Shown here piece after piece: positions 1 to 11,884 of a stretch of DNA of 64,000 nucleotides. The DNA comes from Engraulis encrasicolus (Eukaryota > Chordata > Actinopteri > Clupeiformes > Engraulidae). The stretch is taken from the NCBI RefSeq assembly GCF_034702125.1, contig NC_085875.1, positions 23,919,616 through 23,983,615 on the forward strand. Direction: 5' to 3'. Positions within the stretch are counted from its first letter, which is position 1. The number at the start of each line of letters is the position of its first letter. Under the pieces are notes generated by a model. It did no database searches. It was not told where the DNA came from and worked only from the letters and a program-made list of their open reading frames with translations. A program made the position numbers and the translations under genes.

Positions 1-260
1 GAGCGACACGAGTGATAGAAGCGACAGAGTAAGTCTGCCAAAAGCAGAATGCAAACATGCCGACATTCCAATTGGCTGCGGCGGCTGTCTCCGAAACGCA
101 TCATAGCTAATTAGCATAATAGTCGCTTAAGTTCAACTGCAAACTGTCGCTCAAGTTGCTCAAATCACCTCTCGTCGCCCAAACTGCTTTTGTCTCTTCT
201 GTCGCCAGTTCCTTCACAAAAAGTCAATTACTTCCTTCACCCATGTCACTCTAGTCGCTT
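1..260. repeat. Interspersed repeat, copy 1 (pairs with 6640-6860)
   Basis: This stretch shares blocks in the same order with 6640-6860: ATTCCAATTGGCTGCGG, a following GGCT, an AAGTTCAACTNCAAACTGTC-like block, and a TTTTGTCTCTTCTGTC-like block. No open frame or terminal inverted repeat is evident. The two copies are clearly diverged, so this is an old dispersed repeat. It lies in the hmbox1 intron that follows the coding exon at 668-1414. Its class is not recognised. Confidence 0.55.
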
Positions 261-667
261 CTGGTGTATTCGTGCCATAATAGCAGCTCATAATACCACA
301 GAATGACCAAGCAACCAAAAAACAGCACAGACAGCTGACTTTGATGTTGACTCCAAACTCAACCTAATGACCCTAGAGGAACGACTCATGACCTCATCAC
401 ATCTCAACTCATCAACATCAGTCTAGCCTCAAGACAACCCTTGTTGTTACTTTGTGATTAAGACAGTCAAAAAAGATGAGGCGCATCTTTTTTGACTGTA
501 TTAGTATCTGTATTTTTGGTGACAGTCGCACCAAGCAAAACAAGATTCAAAGTTAAGGCGCAGACGCCAACCATTTTTGGTCTCGTTACTTTGTGATTGA
601 CAGCTCTGGAGATGACCCATGACCCCATGACCTCGTGACCCCGTGACTTGGTGACCCCCAGACGTAC

Positions 668-1414
668 CTCATGAGCTCCTCCACCTTGTCCTCGATGTCC
701 AGCTCGTCTTCGGAGGGCTCGTACCCGTACGGCCGTGGCGGCGGAGGGGCGCCGGACACCGAGTAGCGCGGCGGAGACAGCTTCCCGTTGGGCATGACCG
801 CCAGCCCCCCCTCCCCGCCTGCCCCTCCACCACCGCGGCCATTCTGGGCGGGGGCGGGCACCTGGAGCGGGGCGGCCAGGGCGGTTGGCGGGGGCGGCAG
901 TGCCAGCGGCAAGGGAAGGGTGGGCAGGGCCTGGGGAGGGGGCGAGGTGTCGTGGTGGTGGTAGCTGTTGGGCGCCGCGTGTGCGTGCGAGGGCGGCGAG
1001 AGCGTGGCGTTGGCGGAGGAGGAGGAAGAGGAGGTGCGGTAGGCCGTCTGGGTGGCCGTGGAGGTCGTGGAGGAGGAGGCCGCGGCCAGAGCTGCGGCTG
1101 AGGTGTTAGCGTTGGAGGAGGTGTTGTTGCTGAGGAGACCCGCAGAGGAGGAGGAGGAGGTGGTGCTGTTGTTGTTGTTGTTGTTGCCGCCAGTGGTGAC
1201 GACGCTGTTGCCTAGGGAACCGTTGTTGTTGGCGGTGGCGGAGGGCGTTTGCGGGATGCGGCGTCCGAACTTGTCGCAGTGCTGGCGGTCCAGACGCTCC
1301 AGAGTGTCCAGCGCCGTCAGGATCTCCTGCTTGGTCATGCCCGTACGACGCAGCCGCTGCAGCAGGTCGATCTGCTCGATGGTGTAGCGGGGCTCGTCTG
1401 TGTAATGAGACATT
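668..1414 (-). CDS. hmbox1: HMBOX1 (homeobox-containing protein 1), N-terminal coding exon
   Basis: HMBOX1 (HOT1) is a nuclear HNF1-like homeodomain protein known to bind double-stranded telomeric DNA and to act in transcription. The exon encodes MSHYTDEPRYTIEQIDLL and the following HNF1-type N-terminal dimerisation domain (about residues 1-50 from this Met, to DKFGRR). A long Asn/Ser/Thr/Ala/Pro/His-rich linker follows, then the conserved GKLSPPRYS and DIEDKVEELM near the end. On the minus strand the exon has an acceptor (CTTCCTGGTAG) just before 1414 and a donor (AG|GTACGT) after 668. The single base before ATG 1413-1411 completes a Thr codon begun in an upstream exon. This matches human HMBOX1, where coding starts before the MSHY segment, so this ATG need not be the initiator. 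The POU-like domain and homeodomain exons lie outside the window. The linker is much longer and more repetitive than the mammalian one. I cannot tell which teleost paralogue (a or b) this is. Confidence 0.93.
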
Positions 1415-1596
1415 CTACCAGGAAGAGAGGGCAGAGGACAGGAAGAGGGGACAGGTGAGATAACAAGTATTTAGCGAACATCTAAATATTAGTGTTTCAT
1501 TGGTCATTTAAGACTGAAGATCTGCTCGATGGTGCCGGAGTGCTTGTCTGTGTATAGACTGAGACATTCTACATCCAAGACTTGCAGAGTTCATAG

Positions 1597-1868
1597 TAGA
1601 GGTGCACCGAAATGAAAATTTGGGGCCGAAACCAAAACCGAATAATAATGAATCACTTGGCCGAATACCGAAACCGAAATCGAATATTACAATTCAGTCA
1701 AAAGTTATCAAAAGTTAGGTTTTTCACCATTTTACAATAAATGTTTTGACATGTTTTCGAAAGAAAATAAATGTGTATTTGAAGTCTTCAAATGTTAGAG
1801 TAGAGCTGAAATTAGTTTTCAATTCATTTTCTATTCGGCCTCCGATCCGAATTTTCGGTGCACCTCTA
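1597..1868. mobile_element. hAT-type MITE, TSD GTTCATAG
   Basis: A 272-bp element has inverted ends TAGAGGTGCACCGAAA and TTTCGGTGCACCTCTA. It is flanked by the identical 8-bp direct repeat GTTCATAG (1589-1596 and 1869-1876). The 8-bp duplication is typical of hAT transposition. There is no coding capacity. The exact duplication shows the whole insertion is intact. Confidence 0.9.
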
Positions 1869-2528
1869 GTTCATAGAGACTGGGGACCAACTGGAAGAAT
1901 GCCTGTGTAATGACATAGTCTACTGTATATGGAGTGGTGGGGGTTGGTAGGATGAGAGAAGAGGAGAGGGGGCAGCAGGAGGTGAGATAGTCGATCATAA
2001 ACTATCTGTACTACTACTAACTACGTACATTACTGCTCAAGAGGAAAGTCTACTTGTTATACCCTCAACCAGTTGTACTCCACCCAAACCAAATAGCTGA
2101 GGGCAGGTAGAGGGACATGGAAAGAGAGGAGAAGGAAGAGGAGGATGTGGAGATGCACACTAAGAAATGAAAACCAAAATGGGGTAAAGTGTGGCAAAAG
2201 GATGAAAGACACTGGAAAAGAAAAGAATGGGGGACAAAATGAGAGCTAAAGATGAGAGATTACAGGTTGTCATGTCGTGACAGGTTAACACGTTGTAGGG
2301 GGAGATGAGAAAGTCAGAGGAAGAAAGTCAGAACTGAAACACGCTTTGTTATCTTATTTTACACATCAGACAATTTCACTCTTTTAAATAAAAGACAGAG
2401 GGGTGTCGCGCCAGTAACTCCAGTCCTTGTGGCTGCGTAATCCACAGAAGCAAAGAGTGGAACTCGCACACCAGCAGCCCATACAATAATTCATTTATTG
2501 CTTAACATATGTACAAGTGATCAAGGTG

Positions 2529-2622
2529 CTACCCAAAAGTGCAAAACGTTTTCGGTCACCAGAACAGAACCAGTGCACTGAGGAAGGTCTGGTGACCGAA
2601 AACGTTTTGCACTTTTGGGTAG
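2529..2622. repeat. Snap-back hairpin with perfect 35-bp arms
   Basis: Bases 2529-2563 and 2588-2622 are perfect inverted copies of each other, separated by a 24-nt loop. The arms contain GACCGAAAACGTTTTGC, a core also seen near 14460, 17575 and 21690. It is most likely a small snap-back transposon remnant rather than a host microRNA. Confidence 0.75.
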
Positions 2623-4273
2623 CAGTCTTTTAAATAAAAAAAATTGAGAGAACAAAGTGGTTAGAGATCTATAATACTCCTTTATCTACTGTAAAGCAGC
2701 TACGACTGGTCTTGCATGTGACCGCACCTGAGAATCTCAAAATCTAAATCCACATGATCTGTAGAGGTCAAAACACTGTCCCAACCAACCTACAACACAG
2801 TAAGCCACTGCCACTAACTACACTCACAACAGAAAGGCAAGTTCTGTTAGCTCTGGATCAAAACATTTATATTGTGCTTCTGAGCACCAAAAAAAGAACA
2901 AAAATAATGCTTCTACTCATCCAAGACAATAACCTTTCGTCTAAGTTCATACTACAATCTTACAGTTTATGCGGAAACTGTTGAGGGACTTAGCACATCA
3001 AAAATATCACTTGTGGAACTTGTGACTGGTTATTATTTTACTTCCATGCTGCCTAGCCCCGGGCATTCGTCATTGCTTCTCTACTCACACATCCATGCTT
3101 AAATAGGAACATTACCACTGAGGCAGAGACAGTGCATTAAGTCCTTGTGCAAATTGTGGCTTATGGAACGATGGAATAATGTGGTTCGCTTTCCTACTGG
3201 TTTACCCCAGTCCATGCATGCTTTGCATCAACCACAATGCTACGTAGCCCATAATATGTCTCTATGGACACAATGAACACTTCTCACTCTCCGAAAGTCC
3301 AAAAGATTTCTGAAGGTATTAGGCATAAATAGCAAGGCACAGCAAACTCGTCACAAGATGCATATTAATAACATTAGATACAGTTATATAATAAACAAAT
3401 AGCACCTGTAATTCGCTGCAATTTGCTTGAAACAGAATGGCAATGGCCAAGTCGCAATGCATTTACTAAACAATGTCTGTGCAATGTCTGTACAATGTCA
3501 TAGTAGTGTAGTACTATGGTAGTAAAGACTTTTCAATGACTTGTACAACTTTTCACTGCTGGCTAATTATCATTGAGAGTAATAAAGCTGTTCTTCCACT
3601 ACCTTTTCTACTGCATTACTGCTAAAATGAAAAGGTCCTCTTGCTTGTTACACCCTAAACAAGCTATACCCCACCACACCCAATGGCGTGCACAGTCATT
3701 TTTAGGGGCAGGTGCTGGCTGCAGGGGTTGGGGACATGTTGAACTTCTGGCTGCCCTAGGTTATAGAGGCTATCAAATCGGGGCATTATTGTCACATGCT
3801 TTCGATCATGAATCATGAAAAACAGATTATCATGTCAACATGGACCACACAGTGCATGGACAACAGTGACAAAAAACATTCAAAGAACCTTCAAAAAGGG
3901 CATTTTTGTCCAGTATAGGGCAACGGTGCAGGTGCTTTGGCACCACCTCTTCGCTGTCTGTACACACTCATGAGGACCACACCCATACAAAAAGAAACAT
4001 AATCTTAAATAGTGAATCATATGCACTATAAAAGCTTTGTATGGCACATACTATGAAAGTGGCTACTCCTTACACTGGCTATACTGGATGTGTAAGTCAA
4101 AGACTTACAGTATCTGCCGTAACAATTAGCTTCCACCATAATCAATGGAACTGGCTACACCAGTCAGGCAGCAGAGCGAACATTCTTTAAAAAAATAGCC
4201 TATTCGTTTCACTGTATTTTTTTTGACGTAACAAGATTTGACGTAACAAGATTTGACGTAACGTCACGTAACG

Positions 4274-4490
4274 CAGCGTTTCACAACCTTTTTTGTCTCA
4301 TGTACCCCCCAAGCCTTTTCGTTGTACCATGAGTACCCCCTAACTCGTGTTTTACATCGGTTTTTCTATTCCAGTGTAATTATGCTCCATGCATTTGCAA
4401 AAATTATTTTTTTCCAAGTACCCCCTGAAGTCTGCTCGCGTACCCCTAGTGGTAAACGTACCCCTGGTTGGGAAACACTGACGTAACGTA
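4274..4490. mobile_element. hAT-type MITE (CAGTGTTTCCCAACC family), TSD ACGTAACG
   Basis: This 217-bp element ends in GGTTGGGAAACACTG and begins with the diverged complement CAGCGTTTCACAACC. It is flanked by ACGTAACG on both sides (4266-4273 and 4491-4498). A sister copy lies at 53926-54127, with matching interior blocks (GTACCCCC, AAGCCTTTTCGTTGT, CTGCTCGCGTACCCCT). It landed inside a short minisatellite of degenerate TGACGTAAC units (about 4222-4273, continuing 4491-4540). Confidence 0.9.
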
Positions 4491-4728
4491 ATGTTCGTAA
4501 CGTGATGTAACGTGATGTAACGTAATATAACGTAACGCACCAAGAACAGCTCCAGCCTTATACTTGCGTGGTGCAAATACCATATGATCTGCCTTCTTAT
4601 TTTCCCCATATACAACAGTTGAATCACTTTATTCAATTCTCATATATTTTTTTGTATGGGCAACCACGAACAAACCCAAGGTAAGTCACCCCAATGACCC
4701 CACCCACCCCCTTCATTCAGAAACATTC

Positions 4729-4762
<34 letters not shown>

Positions 4763-4913
4763 GTCCCTTGAGTAAGGGAGCTGTCTCAGCCATGACAAAA
4801 ACACGGCATTCAGGGCTGACCTGGTCCTCTTTACATTCATACGCTCTCAAGTCATGTTTATCCCCTGCGCCAGAGCTGGTGTCTATTTCACATCTGTTAT
4901 GAATACAGATATT

Positions 4914-4917
<4 letters not shown>

Positions 4918-5006
<89 letters not shown>
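4918..5006. repeat. (GT)n microsatellite, about 90 bp
   Basis: Uninterrupted GT dinucleotides. Apparent His-Thr or Cys-Val proteins in any frame here are translation artefacts. Confidence 0.97.
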
Positions 5007-5010
<4 letters not shown>

Positions 5011-5186
5011 GCGTGTCGACCATTCTGACTCCTTTGATCGCTTTCCACTGCGCCAAAGTAGGGCAGATCTGGACGGGGCTGAGAGAGAGAGAGAGAGGCA
5101 GAGAGACAGAGAAAGAGTCATAAGCAGATCTGGAGGGGGCTGAGAGAGCGAGTAAGAGATTGAGAGAGAGAAAGACAGAGTGAGGG

Positions 5187-5195
5187 AGAGAGGGA

Positions 5196-5253
<58 letters not shown>
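5187..5253. repeat. (GA)n microsatellite
   Basis: GA dinucleotides, with further imperfect GA-rich sequence from about 5079 to 5285. Confidence 0.95.
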
Positions 5254-5257
<4 letters not shown>

Positions 5258-5490
5258 TAAGAAAAAGAAAGAAAGAGAGAGCAAGATGTGGCACATAAGC
5301 AGAGAGCCGACGGAGGCGAAGCGACTACTACATATCAAGACACTCTTGCCATGACAACAGGCCCTTTGGCTCCCAGCCCTCCTGACATTCTATGATATAC
5401 AACATCAATGCATGCACAGCACACACTGCCTAAGCCTCGAGTCCACACTCACACACTGACTGCAGATACAAAAACGCTCTCTCTTACTCA

Positions 5491-5659
<169 letters not shown>

Positions 5660-5739
5660 GGGCCTTTCATCCAACGCACACAATCACATCTGCCCACGGC
5701 CTGCGGCTCGTCTGAGATTTATCGCCGGCTCTCCAACCA

Positions 5740-6273
5740 CCACCCAGCTCCGACAGCATCCGCCCTGGGCCCTCCACTCCACTCCCCTCCCCACCTCCCA
5801 CCTTCACCCTCCCACTAACATCCCTCTAAGTACTACCACACTACCACCCTCCCACCACGCTACAGACCTCTGCTAACACCCCTCTACCACCCAGCTATGA
5901 TAGCATCCGCCCTGGGCCCTCCACTCCCCTCCCCTCCCCACCTCCCACCTTCACTAACATCCCTCTACTACCACACTACCACCCTCCCACCACGCTACAG
6001 ACCTCTGCTAACACCCCTCTACCACCCAGCTATGACAGCATCCGCCCTGGGCCCTCCACTCCCCTCCCCACCTCCCACCTTCACTAACATCCCTGTACTA
6101 CCACACTACCACACTCCGATAATACCCTCCCACCACATGACAGGTCTCTGTTAACGCCCCTCTACCACCCAGCTCTGGCAACATTCGCCCTGGGCCCTCG
6201 CCTCCCCGCCTCCCAACCTCCCCACCTCCGATCACACCCTCTACCACCACACTACCGCCCTAAGATAACACCC

Positions 6274-6360
<87 letters not shown>

Positions 6361-7070
6361 CCACACAGCTCCGACAGCATCCACCTTGGATCCTCCCCTG
6401 TCCAGCTCCCTCGCTCCACGCTCCGCTAACACCCCACTACCAAACTACGACGACCCTCTGCTAAAACTCCTCTAACACAATACCACCCTCTGATAATAAC
6501 CCACCCTCCAACCACCCAGCTCGGACAGCATCCGCCAGGGTCCTCCTCCTTTCCCACCTCCACCCTTCCGCTTAACCCCCCCACCATCCTACCACACTAT
6601 GGTCTCTAACCGTGCAAATACATAATAAGAGACAAAGGCTACAGAGCAAGAGTGACATGAACGGTAAAAGTGAGTATGCAAGCATTCTGAAATTCCAATT
6701 GGCTGCGGAGGCTATCGCTGAACCCTATCATAACACATTATTACCATAATATTTGCTCAAGTTCAACTACACACTGTCCCGTGTCTCTGAAGTCGCTTTT
6801 GCGTCTTTTGTCTGCAGCTCCTCTACTGTATACAGAGTTAACTACTTCCGTCGCTGTTGTCGTGTTCTGTGTGTTTGCACGGCAACAGCATCCACCTTGT
6901 GCCCCTGCCCCTGCACACCTCCCTCCGCCCACCGATACTAACCCCCTTCCTCACTCGCACCCTCCGATAATACCCCACTACCACCTCCGACAGCCATCCT
7001 GTGGCCCTCCCCTCCACACCCCCCTACCACACTACCACCCTCCTCCTGTACCACGCCACCACCTCCGATG
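5740..7070. repeat. Decayed C-rich minisatellite, unit about 140 bp
   Basis: The module CAGCTCCGACAGCATCCGCC plus CTGGGCCCTCCACT recurs with variation near 5744, 5891, 6027, 6167, 6364, 6500 and 6887. Between modules run CTACCACACTACCACCCTCC-type stretches. The first copies are 136-147 bp apart. An (AC)n array (6273-6358) and an unrelated dispersed repeat (6640-6860) interrupt the later ones. Proline-rich open frames over this region follow from its composition. Confidence 0.8.
6640..6860. repeat. Interspersed repeat, copy 2 (pairs with 1-260)
   Basis: It carries the same ordered blocks as 1-260, including ATTCCAATTGGCTGCGG and CAAGTTCAACTACACACTGT. It sits inside the minisatellite of 5740-7070. 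No target duplication was identified. Confidence 0.55.
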
Positions 7071-9442
7071 GCAGAGGCCGCCAGTATCAGTGAAGTTAAG
7101 CCGGCTTCTTAAAACGGAGCGGCAGAGGAACAGTCAGCAAGGGAGGGGCGAGGAAGGAGGAGGAAAGTAAAAGGATGTGGGGTTGGTTGGGGTGGATGCG
7201 GTAGTTAAGGGTTGGGAGGGGTTGGGATGTGGGGTGTGGGGGGTGTGGACCGTCAACTCAGTACTCAGTACTGACGTGACAGAATATTACAAAAAAATGC
7301 TTTCAATTATTTCCATCTAACACAACAGACGAACAACAGAACTCTTTTTCTTTTCTTTTTTTTCCTTTTTATCTGTTCCTCCCTGCTTTGCTTCTTTATG
7401 ATGTAGAATGAGAGCAGCGATGAGTCATCTGGGTATTACTGTACTGTATGGAGCTGAGAGCCTGCACTGCTGCACTATGCTGTGCTTGTGTGTGTGTGTG
7501 TGTATGTGTGTATAGTCTACAGTACATGTACGAAATGTGCTGTGAATGAACGAGGCAGTGCAAATGAATTAGGCATCTGTGCTGTGTTGTGCTGTGCTGT
7601 GCTGTGCTGTGATGCAGGCAGGGAGGCAGTTAGTGTGTGTGCTCTGTTGCTGCCAAGGCATACCTTCTGCCTCTGATAAAGGAATCAGTGCAAAACCTAC
7701 CTTAACCAAACTGAAATTTAAGAAACACAGTTCTGGATCAATAGCCAGTAAGACTATATACATTTCCGAGTTCATTATGCACAAGGATTTTGTGAAATTT
7801 AGTAGGCTGATTCGGGATCGATTGCCAGTAAATGTAGCCTAATGCAATGGGGAGGTTTCAGTTCATAATGAATAAACAAGTAGAAAGTGTTTCACTTAAA
7901 CTATAAACGGTCTCCTTTTAGACAGTGCAGCTCATCTATTTTCAGTCTCTGAAAATCTTCAAACGTTAGCGCTCGCGCCTGTGTGGCAACACTCTCTGCT
8001 CAGAATAGTCTGCCTATTTTAACAACAGAGCACACTATAGACATATTTACATATTCACTTTCAAATATCTCACAGCACCAAAAAAGTAAAGCTCATCTCA
8101 ACAAAATACATCAACAGCAACAAGCCACTCTTCCTGAAAGTGTCAGTCTCATCAGTACTGTCAAAACATGCACGATTTGTGTGTGCGCCAAAGTGCAATT
8201 TATTCTCCTAATGGGAGAGAGTGTTTGCTTTATAGCCACATAATGTATGCAAGATCAAAAGTGTCTGCACACACGAATATCAAAACAGTCCGCATGAAGG
8301 AGGGGTGACACAGGACAGAGGAGGACAGGACAGCACAAGATAGGACAGCAATGGCAAAGGGTCGGCTCGGTCTCTTTTTTTAATGATCCCTTCCCGTCTC
8401 TCTGGCCAGCTTTTGCTACAGGTGTGCATATTTTTAGCTCCTCGCTCGGTGGCGGGGGAAAAACACAGCCTTGCGCTGAATTCTTTCAGTGTCAGACGAA
8501 GAGGAAGAAGAAGCATAAGCAGCAGCAAGCAACAAGGCTAGGTGACATCTGCGGACGAGAGGGACCGGTGCCAGACCACCTGCGCTAAACCAACTCTCTC
8601 TCTCTCTCTCTCTCTCTCATTTCTTTTCTCTCAGAGTTAACCTTTGAGAGTCCTGCTCCCTGGCTTAGATATGCCTGAGGTGGCCTACAGTACTGTCTAC
8701 AGATACTGATACTGGCAAAATGACACAGTACAGATATGAGACGAGCAGCAGCCGGCCTGCTGAAATTGCTTTTATTCATGACACTGGAAGACATTTACCT
8801 CATACCTAGAAGCAAAACAACATGACTGGAATAATAAGACCGGAAAAGAAAAAAGATAAGAAAAGGAAAGAAAAGGAAAGGGGAAAAAATGCATAATACG
8901 GCTGTTGCATCTGTTCCATCTATTACACATTCTCTGCTGCAGCTGTTGGTCATATACTGACGAGCAGCTCGACGGGAACGGTTTAGCTCTGCTGACAGGC
9001 TCTCATCAGGTTTATTCACTTCACGCACCTTTGCTCAGCACAAGCACAAGCACAAGGCCTCCGCTCACACAAGCCTGCACATACAGTAGTACACTAAACT
9101 TATACTGTACTGTAAAAGCAAAGTGCAATAACTACACCAAAATTGAAGTTAAACTGAAAAGAAAAATGTTTAGATATTGTGGTCACTGCACATCTACATT
9201 ATCTCTAAAACGGGACACATTAGGACAAGATAAAAGAGGTTTTACGAGACCATTTTCAGTCTTAACTCAACTTTGACAAAATGATGTAGTTAATGCACTT
9301 TGCCTTTGTATGGCAGTTTAGCTGCATGTCGGCTTTTGAAGCTTACTAGACAGCTCACAATCCTTAGCATGTAGGTAGAGTTCTAGGCAGTGCAGTCTCA
9401 TAACCAGTTAACCACTAGTATACTGTGGAATATACTGTATAC
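7071..9442. other. Intronic spacer, nothing recognised
   Basis: AT-rich sequence has short low-complexity runs: a TGTGC-type repeat near 7575-7612, a CT run near 8594-8618, and A/G-rich sequence near 8830-8890. I see no exon with a convincing frame and splice sites. Confidence 0.4.
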
Positions 9443-9638
9443 CAGTGGTCTCCAATTATTTCTCCCCAAGGGCCAAATTATTTAGCGCAAATGAGGCTGA
9501 GGGCTAAACAAATTGCCCGACTGTATGGCCAGAGATAGCACACATATATGTTTTCATTTAGTCCATCTTCATGGCGGGCCAAATGTTTACCATGCCCGGG
9601 CCGGATTTGGCTCACGGGCCGCCATTTGGAGACCACTG
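9443..9638. mobile_element. hAT-type MITE (CAGTGGTCTCCAA family)
   Basis: The inverted ends are CAGTGGTCTCCAA and TTTGGAGACCACTG, with GGGCC-rich subterminal sequence. The flanks CTGTATAC (9435-9442) and CTGTAGAC (9639-9646) match in 7 of 8 bases, so the duplication has aged slightly. Confidence 0.85.
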
Positions 9639-11624
9639 CTGTAGACTGTGCTTTGTGGTATATTTTGTGACAGCAAAAGGTGACAAACTAGCTGAGAACT
9701 GGTATAATGTGTTGTGGTGGATTATGCTTTATCACACAATTGGCCACAAACAAATCTAAAATTCTCTTAACTTCACATGTCACACAATCAGAATTATCTT
9801 GAACTCTCTGTATATCAGCTGACAGCCTTGGCAAGTGAGACCCATCTGGATATGGGTTTGCCAACACCACAAGGAGAAGTGTTTCAGGCTATTTTAGTGA
9901 CACTGGGCCTACTGTCCTCTGCTTTATCAAATTCTGCAGCTCTTTGCCTAGAACTAGCTTCAATCTTTGCTTTTGTGAGGGGATCCACTACACCTGGACA
10001 TAAGAGCAGCACCCTACCCTAACGTGATTAGTTCTGCCCTCAATGGGCCAGTTATTGCTGTTATGAATGAGGCTAGAGAAGAATGTTACTTTTTCAAACT
10101 CCGTGGTGCCATCCATGCCACTATACCTTTAACGTGCACAAAATAACACCCTCCTCTTGCAGCATGATTATGTATATTAATAGTTAACGTTATAGCAGCA
10201 TAATAGCTGTATAGCTATTACTTCACAGTTCTGAAAAGCAGATTTCACCACCAGCAGGCCCTGTCTGTAACTACCCCGCCCCCAAGTGCGTGCATTCTGA
10301 ACTCTCAGAACCCAACAACAGTGACAATGTATCTCACAGTTACTATAATGTAACTCGCATTGTAACTTAAAAGCCAACCACTGAATTTTCACATTTACAA
10401 CGCCACAAAATAACACCACAACCATGTTTTGCTTTACCACACGTCGGTGTAAAGTGCAAAAATCTGCGCATAGCACCACTGCAAGTGAAAGAAGGCAATG
10501 AACGCACTCTGGAAAGTTGCGGAGCGTGCCTTGGACTTGGCATGGAAGTTCTCGCTTTGAGCTGCAGCCCCAGCCGCCATGCATTAAGATAACGTTAACT
10601 TCTTTGAGAGAATAACGTTATGGTATATTAATAGCTGTCCCGCCAAAAGGAGAACTTGCATGTGTCTAACTAGTAAAAACCAAGCCTGGGGTGAGATGAG
10701 TTAGGTATTAACTTTTAGAGCTAACAAATAACTCATTCTACAAACAAAACTAACTTGCAAAGTTATGATTTGATAGCTAGCAAACAATAGCTTACAAAGT
10801 ACACTACTAGCTCACCTAGCCCGCTAGCCAGCTAATTATGCAACCACATATTTGGGCTAGCATCCTACGATGGATGTAAGATGTTTTTTTCATGACTGGC
10901 ATGGATAGCTATCCCGTTAATGATTTCTTGAAAGACACACTGTACGATTTAGAAGCTACTTTCTACAGTCAGCTGTAGGCTCGAGCAACCCTACTAACAC
11001 AACCCCTTTTGCCATTTCGCAGCCGGTACATTATACAATTTGATCGCTAGCTCGCTGCCCAGTGTGTAATAGCTCTACTGTAACTAACGCAGATCTAATG
11101 TTAGTGATACCGACCTACCATTATGTGACAGCTCATTTTCCGTTAGCAAAGGAAACTAGCTTGCTAACTGTCGCATTACCGCAAGACTTTGAATCGAACT
11201 GTCACTAACTTTGACACAGGGAGTGGAAATGAACAGTGTCTTATTCACAAACACATTGCATTGTTAATGCATAATAACGTGCACTCAACGGGATCATGGA
11301 CAGTTGCACTTGCTAGCCTACTAGCCACATACATTGGCTAACCTATCGTCAGTCATACGTCAAGCTAACGCCAAATCTCAATTCTGTCTAGCCTGCTAGC
11401 GGCAAAGCTAGTCATAACAATATTTCGTAAACTCTTGACAGCTTTGAAAAACTAAAGTGCATGCGATGCGCGAGCAATAACAAGTAGTGCGGTGTTAGAT
11501 GTGTAAGAAGACCATTTGTACAGGTCTAGTTTGCAAGACCGGGGTCAAAGCAAAACAATAGCCAGATTTGTTTGCAGAGCCCTTCTTGCTCGCTTCATAA
11601 TTTGAGCTGGCGTTATAGTCTTAC

Positions 11625-11850
11625 CTTGATCTGTGAATCTTGGGCCTCTGTCCACCACAGCATTTAATTACTGGGCAATGTATTGGTCCTACTGTAACTG
11701 TTTCCCCTGATTCCCGACACAAATATGCACCGGGGAATTTGTTTGCTTTGCTCGCCCTCACTGTCCTACTAAATTGATTTCATTTCGATGCGAGACAGAT
11801 TTGCCTTTGTCTGACAGACAGAAGCCATATTGATATTAACAGTAGGCACT
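11625..11850 (-). other. hmbox1: Probable hmbox1 5' non-coding exon
   Basis: On the minus strand a near-consensus donor, CAGATCAAG|GTAAGA, follows base 11625. The preceding 200 bases carry no MSHY-type coding sequence and lie just downstream of promoter-type motifs. Position and strand fit a first non-coding exon of hmbox1, about 10 kb upstream of the coding exon. The 5' boundary is a guess from the motifs. It could instead belong to an unrelated transcript. Confidence 0.4.
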
Positions 11851-11880
11851 ATGCGGTTTCATGGGAGTCGTAGTTCCCCT
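11820..11880 (-). promoter_or_regulatory. Promoter motifs: ZNF143-like and YY1-like sites
   Basis: The minus strand reads GAACTACGACTCCCATGA (about 11875-11859), close to the known ZNF143/THAP11 core-promoter motif ACTACAAYTCCCA. About 30 bases downstream it reads CAATATGGC (11832-11824), a match to the YY1 consensus AANATGGC, which usually lies just downstream of start sites. Spacing and order suggest a TATA-less promoter firing leftward into hmbox1 near 11840. Confidence 0.4.
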
Positions 11881-11884
11881 GGCA

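Noticed and set aside
2529..2622. microRNA precursor
   Set aside because: A perfect 35-bp stem and sequence shared with other snap-back repeats fit a mobile-element origin better. There is no small-RNA evidence.
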